Source of the DNA: Tannerellaceae bacterium
Lineage (GTDB): Bacteria > Bacteroidota > Bacteroidia > Bacteroidales > Tannerellaceae
DNA length: 42,272 nt
NCBI GenBank assembly: GCA_031259845.1
Contig: JAIRKZ010000134.1
Coordinates: 1-42,272 of the forward strand
Direction of reading: 5' to 3'
A model generated the notes under the pieces. The model did no database searches. It saw only the letters and a list, made by a program, of their open reading frames with translations, and had not been told where the DNA came from. Shown here piece after piece: positions 10,501 to 17,461 of this stretch (position 1 is the first letter of the stretch; the number at the start of each line of letters is the position of its first letter). Position numbers and translations under genes: made by a program.

Positions 10501-12088
10501 GCCCAATAATCTCCTGATATTTCTTAAATAGTTCGGCTTGTGTTCGGTTGCCGTCAATAGAACTGAAATTCATATCAAATTCCTGCAAGTCCAACAATGA
10601 GAGAATTTGGCTTTTTTGCAATTTCTCTTTAATTGACAGTTCTTTAAACAACAATTCTTTTTGTTCTTGATTTAGCCTGCTTGCATTTGGTTTGTATTTC
10701 TTTTTCTTTTCATTTATAGGAAACACTTCAATATCATTCAATTTTTGCCAGATATTAAATTCCTGAAACAAAGGAGATGAACGTGGAATAACCCGCCGCC
10801 CGATAGTCCTTAACTTCTTTTTTCCATCCATTTCAATCTGCTTACTCTCAAATTCACAAAAACTGATCAATCCTTTCTGGCTTCTCAAACGACGTTGATA
10901 GAAAATAACAACATCGCGTATTTCCTGCTTCAGTTCTTCTGTCAGTTCTTTATGATATCCGGCTTGTTTGTCCCATATAATATTAAACTCATCCAGATAA
11001 TCCTGACGATAAAACACCTGATTTTTCAGACTCATATTCGGATTCTTATCCAATTGTGTCATCAGATATTGACCTGCGGTTTGTTTATTGAAATACAATT
11101 CCTTACTACGGTCAGAAATCGCGCCCAAATAACTGCTTGAAGTATTTATCTTTGTATTGATTTCCTGTAAGCAGATAACCAATTGGTCCAACGTCAATTT
11201 TTCAGAAAGTGCTTTAACACGCCATTCTAAATTTTCTTTTTTTTGATCGTCTGCCTTACCTTCTCGCTTAATACCAACGAGTTTATGTTCCTGTTCAACT
11301 TCGATATTCCGGGCTTCCTCGTGGTTCCATTTTGCATAGGTTTCTTTCCAAACAAAATGTTTTGCGCAAATAGCCCAAACAGCATCACGCTTTTTACCCC
11401 ATAATTCTTCCTTTACTTCGTCAGTCAAAATTTGTGGATAAAACTCTTTTTGTTTTGTCCAGATTTTATCGAATTCAGTTTGCAAATCGGAGCGGTAGAA
11501 AACAGGCTCTTTATTGCCTTTTTGCAAGTTCTGTAATGCTAATTGTCCAGGTGTCAGATTGTCATTATATAATTGCTTGGCAATATCCATACCATCAATC
11601 AATTGTCCATCCTCTTGAGACTTGGCTTTACGACTACTTTTGTAACCGCGTTTTTTATTGATCATCAGTAGGACACGGGCAAATTCTTCTAAAGAGATTT
11701 TCTCATTTGCAGCTTTTGCCCTTAGCTTGTAAGTCTCGAAGGTAGTCCTATTCCCGTTTTCCGACAAGATGCTCTGGTTTGTGATGAAATCATGCTCTTT
11801 AAGAATTTCGATCAGGTTTTCCCGCCGGAGTTTATACCGTTGTAAGTTCCGACGCATGCTTCTTTTTAGCGTTCTTCCAGCGTTTGGGGAAATGCTTTTT
11901 CCGCTTCTAAAATCTTTATCAGGGTCTTTCGATTCTTTTCCTGTCTGAGTATTAACAAAATTATCATACTGAATTACTCTTACGCCAAGTTTGATGATTG
12001 ACGATGCTTCCTCACTGTTTTCAGCCTCGTTGACCAGCGCCCATCCGATACTGCTCGTCCCTAAATCCAGTCCTAATACCTTTTTCAT
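7499..12088 (-). CDS. cas9: Cas9 endonuclease, large type II-C-like, isolated
   Basis: RNA-guided double-strand DNA nuclease of 1529 residues. RuvC-I is LGLDLGTSSIGWA with D8. The Arg-rich bridge helix runs about 62-98 (GRTLKRSMRRNLQRYKLRR). RuvC-II is EIRIELARE with E728. The HNH motif is FDIEHIIPQS with H812, and NIDKGNK near 835 supplies the expected Asn. RuvC-III is HRHHAMDAL with H1036 and D1039. Every catalytic position is filled, so both nuclease sites look functional. Its size fits the large II-C enzymes of Bacteroidales. The last ~480 residues would form the wedge and PAM-interacting region. No cas1, cas2, csn2, cas4 or array is visible on either side; transposase fossils flank it and its codons are AT-richer than its neighbours', suggesting transfer. 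The guide source is unknown. Confidence 0.96.
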   Translation of the reverse strand: MKKVLGLDLGTSSIGWALVNEAENSEEASSIIKLGVRVIQYDNFVNTQTGKESKDPDKDFRSGKSISPNAGRTLKRSMRRNLQRYKLRRENLIEILKEHDFITNQSILSENGNRTTFETYKLRAKAANEKISLEEFARVLLMINKKRGYKSSRKAKSQEDGQLIDGMDIAKQLYNDNLTPGQLALQNLQKGNKEPVFYRSDLQTEFDKIWTKQKEFYPQILTDEVKEELWGKKRDAVWAICAKHFVWKETYAKWNHEEARNIEVEQEHKLVGIKREGKADDQKKENLEWRVKALSEKLTLDQLVICLQEINTKINTSSSYLGAISDRSKELYFNKQTAGQYLMTQLDKNPNMSLKNQVFYRQDYLDEFNIIWDKQAGYHKELTEELKQEIRDVVIFYQRRLRSQKGLISFCEFESKQIEMDGKKKLRTIGRRVIPRSSPLFQEFNIWQKLNDIEVFPINEKKKKYKPNASRLNQEQKELLFKELSIKEKLQKSQILSLLDLQEFDMNFSSIDGNRTQAELFKKYQEIIGLSEKEIDLKEPADKVITALTGVFSELGYNTDILRYSFPEEIQKTNKKGENIIVYEECEMFNLWHLLYSFEGDKSNTGDESLINKLMTDYNFDKPAASILAHVTFQNDYGSLSAKAIRKILPRMKEGEDYATACAYVYGKHSKNSLTTEELERKVYKERLENIPKNSLRNPVVEKILNQMINVINAIIDTYGKPDEIRIELARELKKSANERILLTENLKGNTEAIIKIQEILKTDFGLKNPSRNDIIRYKLWQELAPNSYKTLYSNTEISGKNLFSKEFDIEHIIPQSKLFDDSFSNKTLELRSINIDKGNKTAIDYIKEKYGESGLQDYIKRIISVYGTKTTTRVNKRTQRIETETKTFDSLKKEHVRSLKKKEQKDKWESLSDTEQDLIIIEKYYSGKLGKLVMSEKDLPDGFINRDLANTQYITKEAKRILGDLVKFVVSTTGSITERLREDWQLVDVMKEINFPKYEQLGLVEYEEHIDYETGEIRYVKKIKDWSKRNDHRHHAMDALTVAFTKRQFIQYLNNLNARRIDENMTVSNTEKEERDNFTITTEDVVLNTRDVLSIEKNYLERDKKNKLRFKPPIMPLAEFRTEAKRHLESILISIKTKNKVVTKNINTTKKNGSTNKKVQLTPRGQLHLETIYGSQKQPVVKEEKVGTTFNKDKILTVSKPAYRDALLKRLNENGGDPKKAFGSKNAPAKNPVFIDDAKTEKLPEKVKTLTFEIIYTIRKDISPDLKIEKVIDSKIKRILKTRLERYDGDSKKAFSNLDENPIWLNKEKGISIKKVTISGISNVESLHDKRDKDRNLLNMKNEPLKDENGNFIKDKKLIEKQKINPVNGTTQSIDFVNTGNNHHVAIYRDADGNLQEKVVSFFEAVARVNMNLPVIDKEYKHSEGWQFLFSMKQNEYFVFPNERTGFNPNETDLLDAEKYHIISPNLYRVQKIGTKDYTFRHHLETSVKDSASILSDVTWKRILSPKKLKEIVKVRINHTGKIVHIGE

Positions 12089-12195
12089 AAATATAACTAA
12101 TTTTTTTAAGGGTTATATATAAAACACACAAGACCTTATATTATAAACTTTTGTAACAAAATCATGTTTCGTTTCACAATCTGACATTTAATGTC

Positions 12196-12203
12196 CAAAG
12201 GTA
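12196..12203 (-). promoter_or_regulatory. Possible -7 box for cas9
   Basis: TACCTTTG on the minus strand, about 108 bases before the cas9 ATG. It fits TAnnTTTG, but no TTG lies at the usual 19-21 base distance, so the call is tentative. A small palindrome (GACAT-TTA-ATGTC) lies just downstream at 12183-12195. Confidence 0.35.
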
Positions 12204-12382
12204 AATTATTTTCAACAAGTTATTGAATTTTCCAAAGAAAAAATAATTTAAATGAGGGACAAAATAGGGACAAAAAGTTTGAGAAAATAAGGAAAATAGC
12301 ATAAAAGACCGAAATATAAATAATTATAAAACATTGATATATAAATATTTAATTGCTATTGTTTTTTTTATTTGATAGGTTA

Positions 12383-12636
12383 TGTATTGGCCTTGGGTAC
12401 GCGATAGCCGTGGATGCACGCCAATGAGGCGAGCAGCTGACAGTTAATGCCTTCGGCCACATCGCCGCCGGAAAAGAAAATGGAGAACCTGCCGCGGATT
12501 ATATTACTATACTGATAGCCGGACAAATTCCTTATACCCAAAAAAGTTGTCTGTCAGGCTGGAGAGGTCTCGATTGTTAAATTCTTCGATGACGAGAAAA
12601 ATTCCCGCAAAAAGAGTGACAGTTTGTTTTTGTAAG
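12383..12636 (-). pseudogene. IS1380-like transposase, N-terminal fossil
   Basis: Two minus-strand frames join into a recognisable fragment. One gives FAGIFLVIEEFNNRDLSSL; after a frameshift the other gives YSNIIRGRFSIFFSGGDVAEG and then HGYRVPKANT, ending at a stop. The order GG-FLVIEEFN, YSNI, FFSGGDxAE, then VPxAxT is what I know from the N-terminal part of IS1380-type transposases of Bacteroidetes. The catalytic domain is absent. The fossil lies upstream of cas9. Bases 12089-12382 between them are AT-rich and hold only the possible cas9 -7 box; 12637-12714 shows nothing further. Confidence 0.5.
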
Positions 12637-12714
12637 GTGCAATACATTGCTGTGTAAAGGTCAAACCAAGGGACAAAAAAGGCTCATGGGGAGGTGTGAT
12701 TTGAAAAAATAGAG

Positions 12715-12722
12715 TATTTTTG
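12715..12722 (+). promoter_or_regulatory. Possible -7 box of the lipoprotein gene
   Basis: TATTTTTG matches TAnnTTTG about 92 bases before the ATG at 12815. The -33 TTG is not at standard spacing (the nearest, at 12701, is too close). Confidence 0.35.
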
Positions 12723-12814
12723 CAGGCGGTAAGGATGTGTTTTTCTACATTTTATATAATGATACAATAGTCATCCGCTCTCTGAACGTTGAAATTAATA
12801 GCAAAAAAATAAAA

Positions 12815-13702
12815 ATGATGCACGTGAGAAATTATTTTTTATTATTCCTGGTTGTTCTGGCTGCAATCGTATCCGGGTGTAACAAGGATGAGAAATTGGA
12901 CGACGACGAAACCAAAGCAGAGGCGAGGCGGATTAGCCGCATCGACCGGTATGATGAAGAACAGAATAAAGTGGGTCTTTGTGCTTTAACGTATGATTCT
13001 CAAGGCAAGATAGCGGAGGTAGCGTCTGACTATCTTTATTCTGAAAATCCTGAATGGGAATGGAGAGAACGTTATTCCTATCCGGATGCCAAGACACTTG
13101 TTATAACTTACTTCGGGGATATTAATACCGACGGCGTAATAAACAGCGATGACGATTATGTTGAAACAGCAATCTTGAATGATAGCGGTTATGTGGTGAG
13201 TATAAATAACAATGTATCTGATACAGAAACAAGTTTTGTTTATACGGATGGATTCCTTACTAATACGGAAGTGTTGGGCTATTGGTATATAAGAGCCGCG
13301 CCTGCTGAGAAAAGCAAAAGCTCTGACGTATATTTCAAATACACAGTATATAAATGGAAAGATGGCAGTCTGGCTTCATGGCAAGACCGTGACACCAATG
13401 GCTGGAAAGGTAATTTGTACATATACGATTATGACTTGAAAATACAGAACAAGCCATGCGGTATCGACTTGTTCTGGCTGGTAACCGATGGAGAAACAAT
13501 GCCTTTGAACTTGTTTGGAAAGAGTTCGCAGTATCTTCCGGATTCCAAATCCTTCCAGGATGAAGATGGGTTTTATGCTACAACGATCACCTACCGCTAT
13601 GAGAGAGATGACAGTGACTATGTGACTAAAATCTTTGAGAAAAGGAGAGGAAACGAATCCGAAAGCCTGAAATACAAAATAACTTATCAGGTAGCGGAAT
13701 AG
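12815..13702 (+). CDS. Hypothetical lipoprotein
   Basis: An unrecognised secreted lipoprotein of about 295 residues. The start chosen is the Met pair at 12815/12818, because it directly precedes a basic-hydrophobic signal (HVRNYFLLFLVVLAAIVSGC) with a lipobox Cys at residue 21 counted from the second Met. Upstream in-frame codons back to 12737 would push the signal peptide inwards. The mature part is rich in acidic and aromatic residues, and repeats of the type ...YDSQGKI... and ...YTDGF... recall the repetitive beta-strand lipoproteins of Bacteroidales. A DINTDGVINSDDD segment looks like an EF-hand/dockerin-type calcium loop. It stands alone between the cas9-island fossil and the ISAs1 end. 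Function unknown. Confidence 0.75.
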   Translation: MMHVRNYFLLFLVVLAAIVSGCNKDEKLDDDETKAEARRISRIDRYDEEQNKVGLCALTYDSQGKIAEVASDYLYSENPEWEWRERYSYPDAKTLVITYFGDINTDGVINSDDDYVETAILNDSGYVVSINNNVSDTETSFVYTDGFLTNTEVLGYWYIRAAPAEKSKSSDVYFKYTVYKWKDGSLASWQDRDTNGWKGNLYIYDYDLKIQNKPCGIDLFWLVTDGETMPLNLFGKSSQYLPDSKSFQDEDGFYATTITYRYERDDSDYVTKIFEKRRGNESESLKYKITYQVAE

Positions 13703-13710
13703 CAAACTGC

Positions 13711-13720
13711 TTTTTATGCT
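13711..13720 (+). repeat. Left copy of a 10-bp target-site duplication
   Basis: TTTTTATGCT directly abuts the ISAs1-type end that begins at 13721. An identical copy in the same orientation abuts the outer ISAs1-type end at 20481-20490. Confidence 0.6.
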
Positions 13721-13875
13721 CAGGGCTGACGCATCAAAATTTAGTTGCATATTATAGAGAAAAGGTATATCTTTCGTCTCCCAAAAGCATTATGGAAAGT
13801 CCCTTGAGTTATTTTTCAAATTTGAAGGACTCTCGCGTTGAGCGTACTCGCGAGCATGATCTGGAAGACATATTA
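13721..13875 (+). mobile_element. ISAs1-family element, left-end fossil
   Basis: The terminal repeat CAGGGCTGACGCATCAAAA starts at 13721. Its first ~43 bases recur, nearly identical and inverted, at 20438-20480. At 13792 an ATG opens a reading frame with MESPLSYFSNLKDSRVERTR then EHDLEDIL, the N-terminal signature of ISAs1-family (H-repeat) transposases (F..L.DPR..R..H.L.DIL). The similarity ends about 13875, so most of the transposase and the right end are lost here. Confidence 0.7.
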
Positions 13876-13885
13876 GGTTCTATGC

Positions 13886-13925
13886 AATTAATCCGGATAG
13901 ATTTATCCGTCGGATTAATTTTTCA
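13886..13925 (+). terminator. Hairpin with T-run between convergent genes
   Basis: A perfect 10-bp stem, AATTAATCCG (13886-13895) and CGGATTAATT (13911-13920), is extended by GATA/TATC inside and followed by a short T-run on the plus strand. It lies just after the stop of the minus-strand rhamnosidase and downstream of the plus-strand lipoprotein and IS fragment, so it can end plus-strand transcription and may cap the rhamnosidase mRNA too. Confidence 0.6.
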
Positions 13926-13927
13926 GA

Positions 13928-16351
13928 TTATTCATTTATAACGATCTGTTGTTCGCCTTCTTTCAAGGGGTATTCTTTTCCTTTCCAGATAAAGACGCCG
14001 CTCGTCCCGGGGGGTAACGTGAGGTCGGCTGTCAGGTTTCCCTTTTTATCTGCTATGTACTTTGCCGTTATATTTCCTGACGGGTGAGGCATCGTGCCGG
14101 AAATCTCCTTTAGTTCACCTAACGAAGGGGCTATCTTTATTTTATTGAAACCGGGGGCGTAACTGTCTATTCCCAATAAGATACGGTAAAATTCAATATT
14201 AGGGCTTGCGCCCCAGGCGTGGCAATCGGAACGGGAAGGCTCCGGCATTTCGGCCCAGGTAGTAAGCCCTAAGGCCATTTGGTCGCGCCAAATCTGGAGG
14301 TTATCCAATAACAAATCGCCTAAACCTGCTTTGTGTAACGCCTGGTGAAGATAATAACGAAAATAAATCGTAGCCTGGTTCAGTTCTTTATCAGCCAATG
14401 TACGTTTCATAATTTCGGCGGCTTCCTCACCTTCTACAATACCGGCAAGAACGGCCAACACATTCACATGCTGGGAATAGTTGCGATGATCGTGCGTATC
14501 GGCAAATAGTTTCCTCGAATCGTCCCAGTATTTCGCACGAATGGCAGAGCGTATATCCGAAGCTGTTTTTTTATAATGGGAAGCCATTGCAGGTATACCA
14601 AATGAGGCTTCCATTTCGCCCGCAGCGTCTAAGGCCAGGATATACAGTAAATCCTGAAAAGAAGAATTACCCTCTTTTTCACGTATGGGTTCGCCGGAAG
14701 GGAATCCTGCCGACCAGTCGGCAAAAAACCAATGAGGCACAAAGCCTAAACTAAAATCCGGTTTCAGCCATTGTTCATACCATGCCAGAACGCCCCGGTA
14801 TGCAGGAAGTAATGTTTTCAGATAAGTCTCTCCTCCCCTATACATCCAGAAATCATGTCCCATACAAACCCACCAAAGCGAAAAGGAAGAAATAAACTGA
14901 TGCAAGCCTGAAGGATAACGGCTCATGGTCAGGCCATCGGTCACAATGGATTGCCGCCCCTGCCCGATGGCATTTTTCACCATATAAGGGTCGCGGGTAT
15001 TGTACATACTGATCATGGCTTGTATGCGCGTATCCCCAAAGTATTGGAGTTGCTCATAATAAGGGCAATCCATATAGGTTTCATTCGCGCAAAGCCTGGC
15101 GGTAAGCCAGCCTATATCCAGTATTTTATTAAGATCCGGATGCCCGGGAGCCGAAAATGTATATTCTTTTTCAAAAGGATAAGCCGAAAAAACGCCATAT
15201 AAATCATCTATTATCAATGGTTCGGACGCCGTAGTGACATGTATGTCTATATAACGCCAGGTACGCCACCAAAGCGAAGTGAAGTTTCTGTTTGCTTTAC
15301 CATCTGCTATTATTTTGTCTTCATACCCGATAAATATTTTACCGTCTGTTACATCCCGATGCCTTTTTACATGCAGGGAATATGCTTTAGTGGTAGGCGC
15401 TATCTTCTGTTCATAAAGCGCTTCGGCATATCCGATTGTGATTCCGGCGTCTTGTCCTTTACTATATAACAGGGTGAAATAACCGGTGGTCAATTGTTCG
15501 TTGTCTAATAATAGCCTGACGTTCGTATTGGCAGGAATCGTTATCTTTGAAGAACGTTTCGGAAAATCATCCGGGCAACTAACACCGTCTGCCAGCCGGA
15601 CACTTGCCAACCGTTCGGTTTCCATTGCCATTGGAGGTATGGGAGTTGGCACCAACAAACGCCCCGGATAATCCCGGGCGCCCTTTGTTGCTCCCTCTAT
15701 ACCCATTCGCGCTTTTACCCATTTCGAATCGTCGTATTCAGGTAATTCCCATCCCCAGGGATAAACAGACGAATCCAACAATTCACCCGGACCGGCTACA
15801 AAATAACCTAAAACCCTCCCTTTTTCCCAAGAACTATATCCCTTGTTTTTAGTACAAAGCCAAGTAGTATCCGTATTGACCGTTTTCTCTGCATCCGTAT
15901 TTCCCTGTATGATAAACCCGGTCTGATTAAAACTGATTTGCGCTGCCGGTTTCTTTTCGGCATAATTCCAGACAACGGCCGCTAAGGTATTTTTCCCTTC
16001 TTTTAACCAAAGGGAGAGGTCTACCGTTTCAAAATTCCAGTTATAAATATCGCAACGGGCAGGCCCTAAAGACACAAAAACGCCGTTTACGTATAATTTA
16101 TACCTGTTATCGGCTGATACGTGAACAACAAACGTTTCCGGAACTTTATCCAAATCAAATGATTTTCGAAAATGATATACCCCAAAAACATTCGCCGGTT
16201 CATCGGGTAATGATATCCAACGAGCTTCCCAGCGCCTTTCAAAAAGAACCGGATTAATCTTCGATTGATTATATCCTTCCAAATGTATCTGGGAAAAAAC
16301 AGATACCGTGCAAAATAACAAAGCAAATAAGGTTAATACATGTGTTTTCAT
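13928..16351 (-). CDS. Alpha-L-rhamnosidase-like glycoside hydrolase (GH78)
   Basis: Predicted to release terminal L-rhamnose from glycans, outside the cytoplasm. It has a clean signal peptide (MKTHVLTLFALLFCTVSVFSQ), N-terminal beta domains including VSADNRYKLYVNG, and an (alpha/alpha)6 catalytic region. GH78 hallmarks are DCPYYEQLQYFGDTR (D428, E433, D440) and TWAEMPEPSRSDCHAWGASP, with a likely catalytic Glu near 701. The C-terminal beta domain holds APSLGELKEISGTMPHPSG. The 807 residues are typical of the family. It lies 11 bases after the tlpA-like gene and ends the iorA-iorB-tlpA-GH78 run, an odd companion for keto-acid metabolism. Substrate specificity cannot be read from sequence; unsaturated or modified rhamnose is possible. 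Confidence 0.85.
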   Translation of the reverse strand: MKTHVLTLFALLFCTVSVFSQIHLEGYNQSKINPVLFERRWEARWISLPDEPANVFGVYHFRKSFDLDKVPETFVVHVSADNRYKLYVNGVFVSLGPARCDIYNWNFETVDLSLWLKEGKNTLAAVVWNYAEKKPAAQISFNQTGFIIQGNTDAEKTVNTDTTWLCTKNKGYSSWEKGRVLGYFVAGPGELLDSSVYPWGWELPEYDDSKWVKARMGIEGATKGARDYPGRLLVPTPIPPMAMETERLASVRLADGVSCPDDFPKRSSKITIPANTNVRLLLDNEQLTTGYFTLLYSKGQDAGITIGYAEALYEQKIAPTTKAYSLHVKRHRDVTDGKIFIGYEDKIIADGKANRNFTSLWWRTWRYIDIHVTTASEPLIIDDLYGVFSAYPFEKEYTFSAPGHPDLNKILDIGWLTARLCANETYMDCPYYEQLQYFGDTRIQAMISMYNTRDPYMVKNAIGQGRQSIVTDGLTMSRYPSGLHQFISSFSLWWVCMGHDFWMYRGGETYLKTLLPAYRGVLAWYEQWLKPDFSLGFVPHWFFADWSAGFPSGEPIREKEGNSSFQDLLYILALDAAGEMEASFGIPAMASHYKKTASDIRSAIRAKYWDDSRKLFADTHDHRNYSQHVNVLAVLAGIVEGEEAAEIMKRTLADKELNQATIYFRYYLHQALHKAGLGDLLLDNLQIWRDQMALGLTTWAEMPEPSRSDCHAWGASPNIEFYRILLGIDSYAPGFNKIKIAPSLGELKEISGTMPHPSGNITAKYIADKKGNLTADLTLPPGTSGVFIWKGKEYPLKEGEQQIVINE

Positions 16352-16362
16352 GGGAGTAAGTA

Positions 16363-16869
16363 TTATTTCAAGGCGTTCTCAATACAAGTCATTAATTGGG
16401 TAAATTCATTTTCGTTGAATCCTGTATTCGCCAGGATAACTTTTCCGTCTTTTCCTATCAGGTATACCCTTGGGATAAGGCTTTTGGCAAACTTACCGTA
16501 AATGGCGCGATCCTTATCCGGATATAAAGGGAAATCGAATCCTTTCTTTTCATTATATGTGGTCAATTCGGCGTCGGAATGTTCGCGCCCTACAACCAAT
16601 AACCTGAAACCGGCATTGTCTTTATATTTCGGCCAAAGCGTTTCCTGAATGGCTGCTAATTCTTTCTGACAGGGAGGACACCAAGTGGCAAAAAAAGTAA
16701 GCAAAACGACCTTTCCCTGCAAAGAAGATGATTTCAATTCAGCCCCATTATCAAATACAATGGCAAAAGCAGGCATTACGTCACCGGCTTTTACTATATC
16801 ACTCTCTTCCTGTGCCACACACAGAAGTGCTAAACAAACAAATAAACCGGTAAATACTATTTTTTTCAT
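16363..16869 (-). CDS. TlpA/ResA-like periplasmic thioredoxin
   Basis: A thiol-disulfide oxidoreductase of about 168 residues in the AhpC/TSA-thioredoxin fold. The start used, MKKIVFTGLFVCLALLCVAQ, gives a good signal peptide and begins 10 bases after iorB ends; an upstream in-frame ATG at 16905 would overlap iorB and bury the signal. The redox centre is FFATWCPPCQKEL, and the ResA-like insert follows (VVGREHSDAE, then FPLYPDKDRAIYGKFAKSLIPRVYLIGKDGK), with the cis-Pro in LIPRVYL. Likely partners are extracytoplasmic proteins needing reduced thiols. It is sandwiched in the iorAB-GH78 operon; no functional link to either is evident. Confidence 0.85.
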   Translation of the reverse strand: MKKIVFTGLFVCLALLCVAQEESDIVKAGDVMPAFAIVFDNGAELKSSSLQGKVVLLTFFATWCPPCQKELAAIQETLWPKYKDNAGFRLLVVGREHSDAELTTYNEKKGFDFPLYPDKDRAIYGKFAKSLIPRVYLIGKDGKVILANTGFNENEFTQLMTCIENALK

Positions 16870-16879
16870 GGCTGTTGTT

Positions 16880-17461
16880 TTATTGTAAATGTTGTGCGAC
16901 CTCATAACCGGCTCTTAAAGCCATTACATTCATGTTCACAATATCTTCTCCTTTCCGTTCGAAAATACGGCGAACGCCCTCTTCTATTTTTGCATAATTT
17001 ATTCCGAGAAAGGGAGCAGCAGCGCCAAGCATCACGATATTGGCAGCGCGTACAGAACCAGCTTCTTTAGCAATAGCTTCTACGTCTAAAACCACTTTTT
17101 GCGGAAGTTTCTCCAACGCTGCATTCACATCTTCCATGGCCGGATAATTCGGAATGTTGATAAGGGGTCGGGAGTTTGTAACCACCCAACCTTCTTTTTT
17201 CAAATAAGGAAGATAACGAAGGCTTTCCATAGGTTCGAGAGAAATAATCAAATCCGCCTGTCCTTTAGGAATCAAATCCGAAGCAATGGGTTTATCAGAC
17301 AAACGAAGGTGGGATTGTACATCTCCTCCCCGTTGGCTCATTCCGTGAACTTCCGCTTGTTTCATATACAGGCCTTCATTTAATGCCGCTTCACCTATTA
17401 CTGCGGCAATGGAAAGGATTCCTTGTCCGCCAACGCCTGATAATATAATATCTGCTTTCAT
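16880..17461 (-). CDS. iorB: Indolepyruvate:ferredoxin oxidoreductase, beta subunit
   Basis: The gamma-type subunit of a 2-keto-acid:ferredoxin oxidoreductase acting on aryl pyruvates from aromatic amino-acid breakdown (or, reversed, on aryl acetyl-CoAs). The N-terminus MKADIILSGVGGQGILS is the family signature, followed by EVHGMSQRGGDVQSHLR; the length of 193 residues is normal. Its ATG overlaps the iorA stop by four bases, so the two subunits are translationally coupled, as expected for an obligate complex. Confidence 0.93.
   Translation of the reverse strand: MKADIILSGVGGQGILSIAAVIGEAALNEGLYMKQAEVHGMSQRGGDVQSHLRLSDKPIASDLIPKGQADLIISLEPMESLRYLPYLKKEGWVVTNSRPLINIPNYPAMEDVNAALEKLPQKVVLDVEAIAKEAGSVRAANIVMLGAAAPFLGINYAKIEEGVRRIFERKGEDIVNMNVMALRAGYEVAQHLQ

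Noticed and set aside
12256..12680. AGGGACAAAA repeats as transposon termini around the IS1380-like fossil
   Set aside because: Three copies lie in the same orientation, two of them adjacent, so they do not form terminal inverted repeats.
16870..16905. Upstream ATG of the TlpA-like gene
   Set aside because: It would overlap iorB and place a hydrophilic stretch before a good signal peptide; the ATG at 16869 fits both spacing and export.
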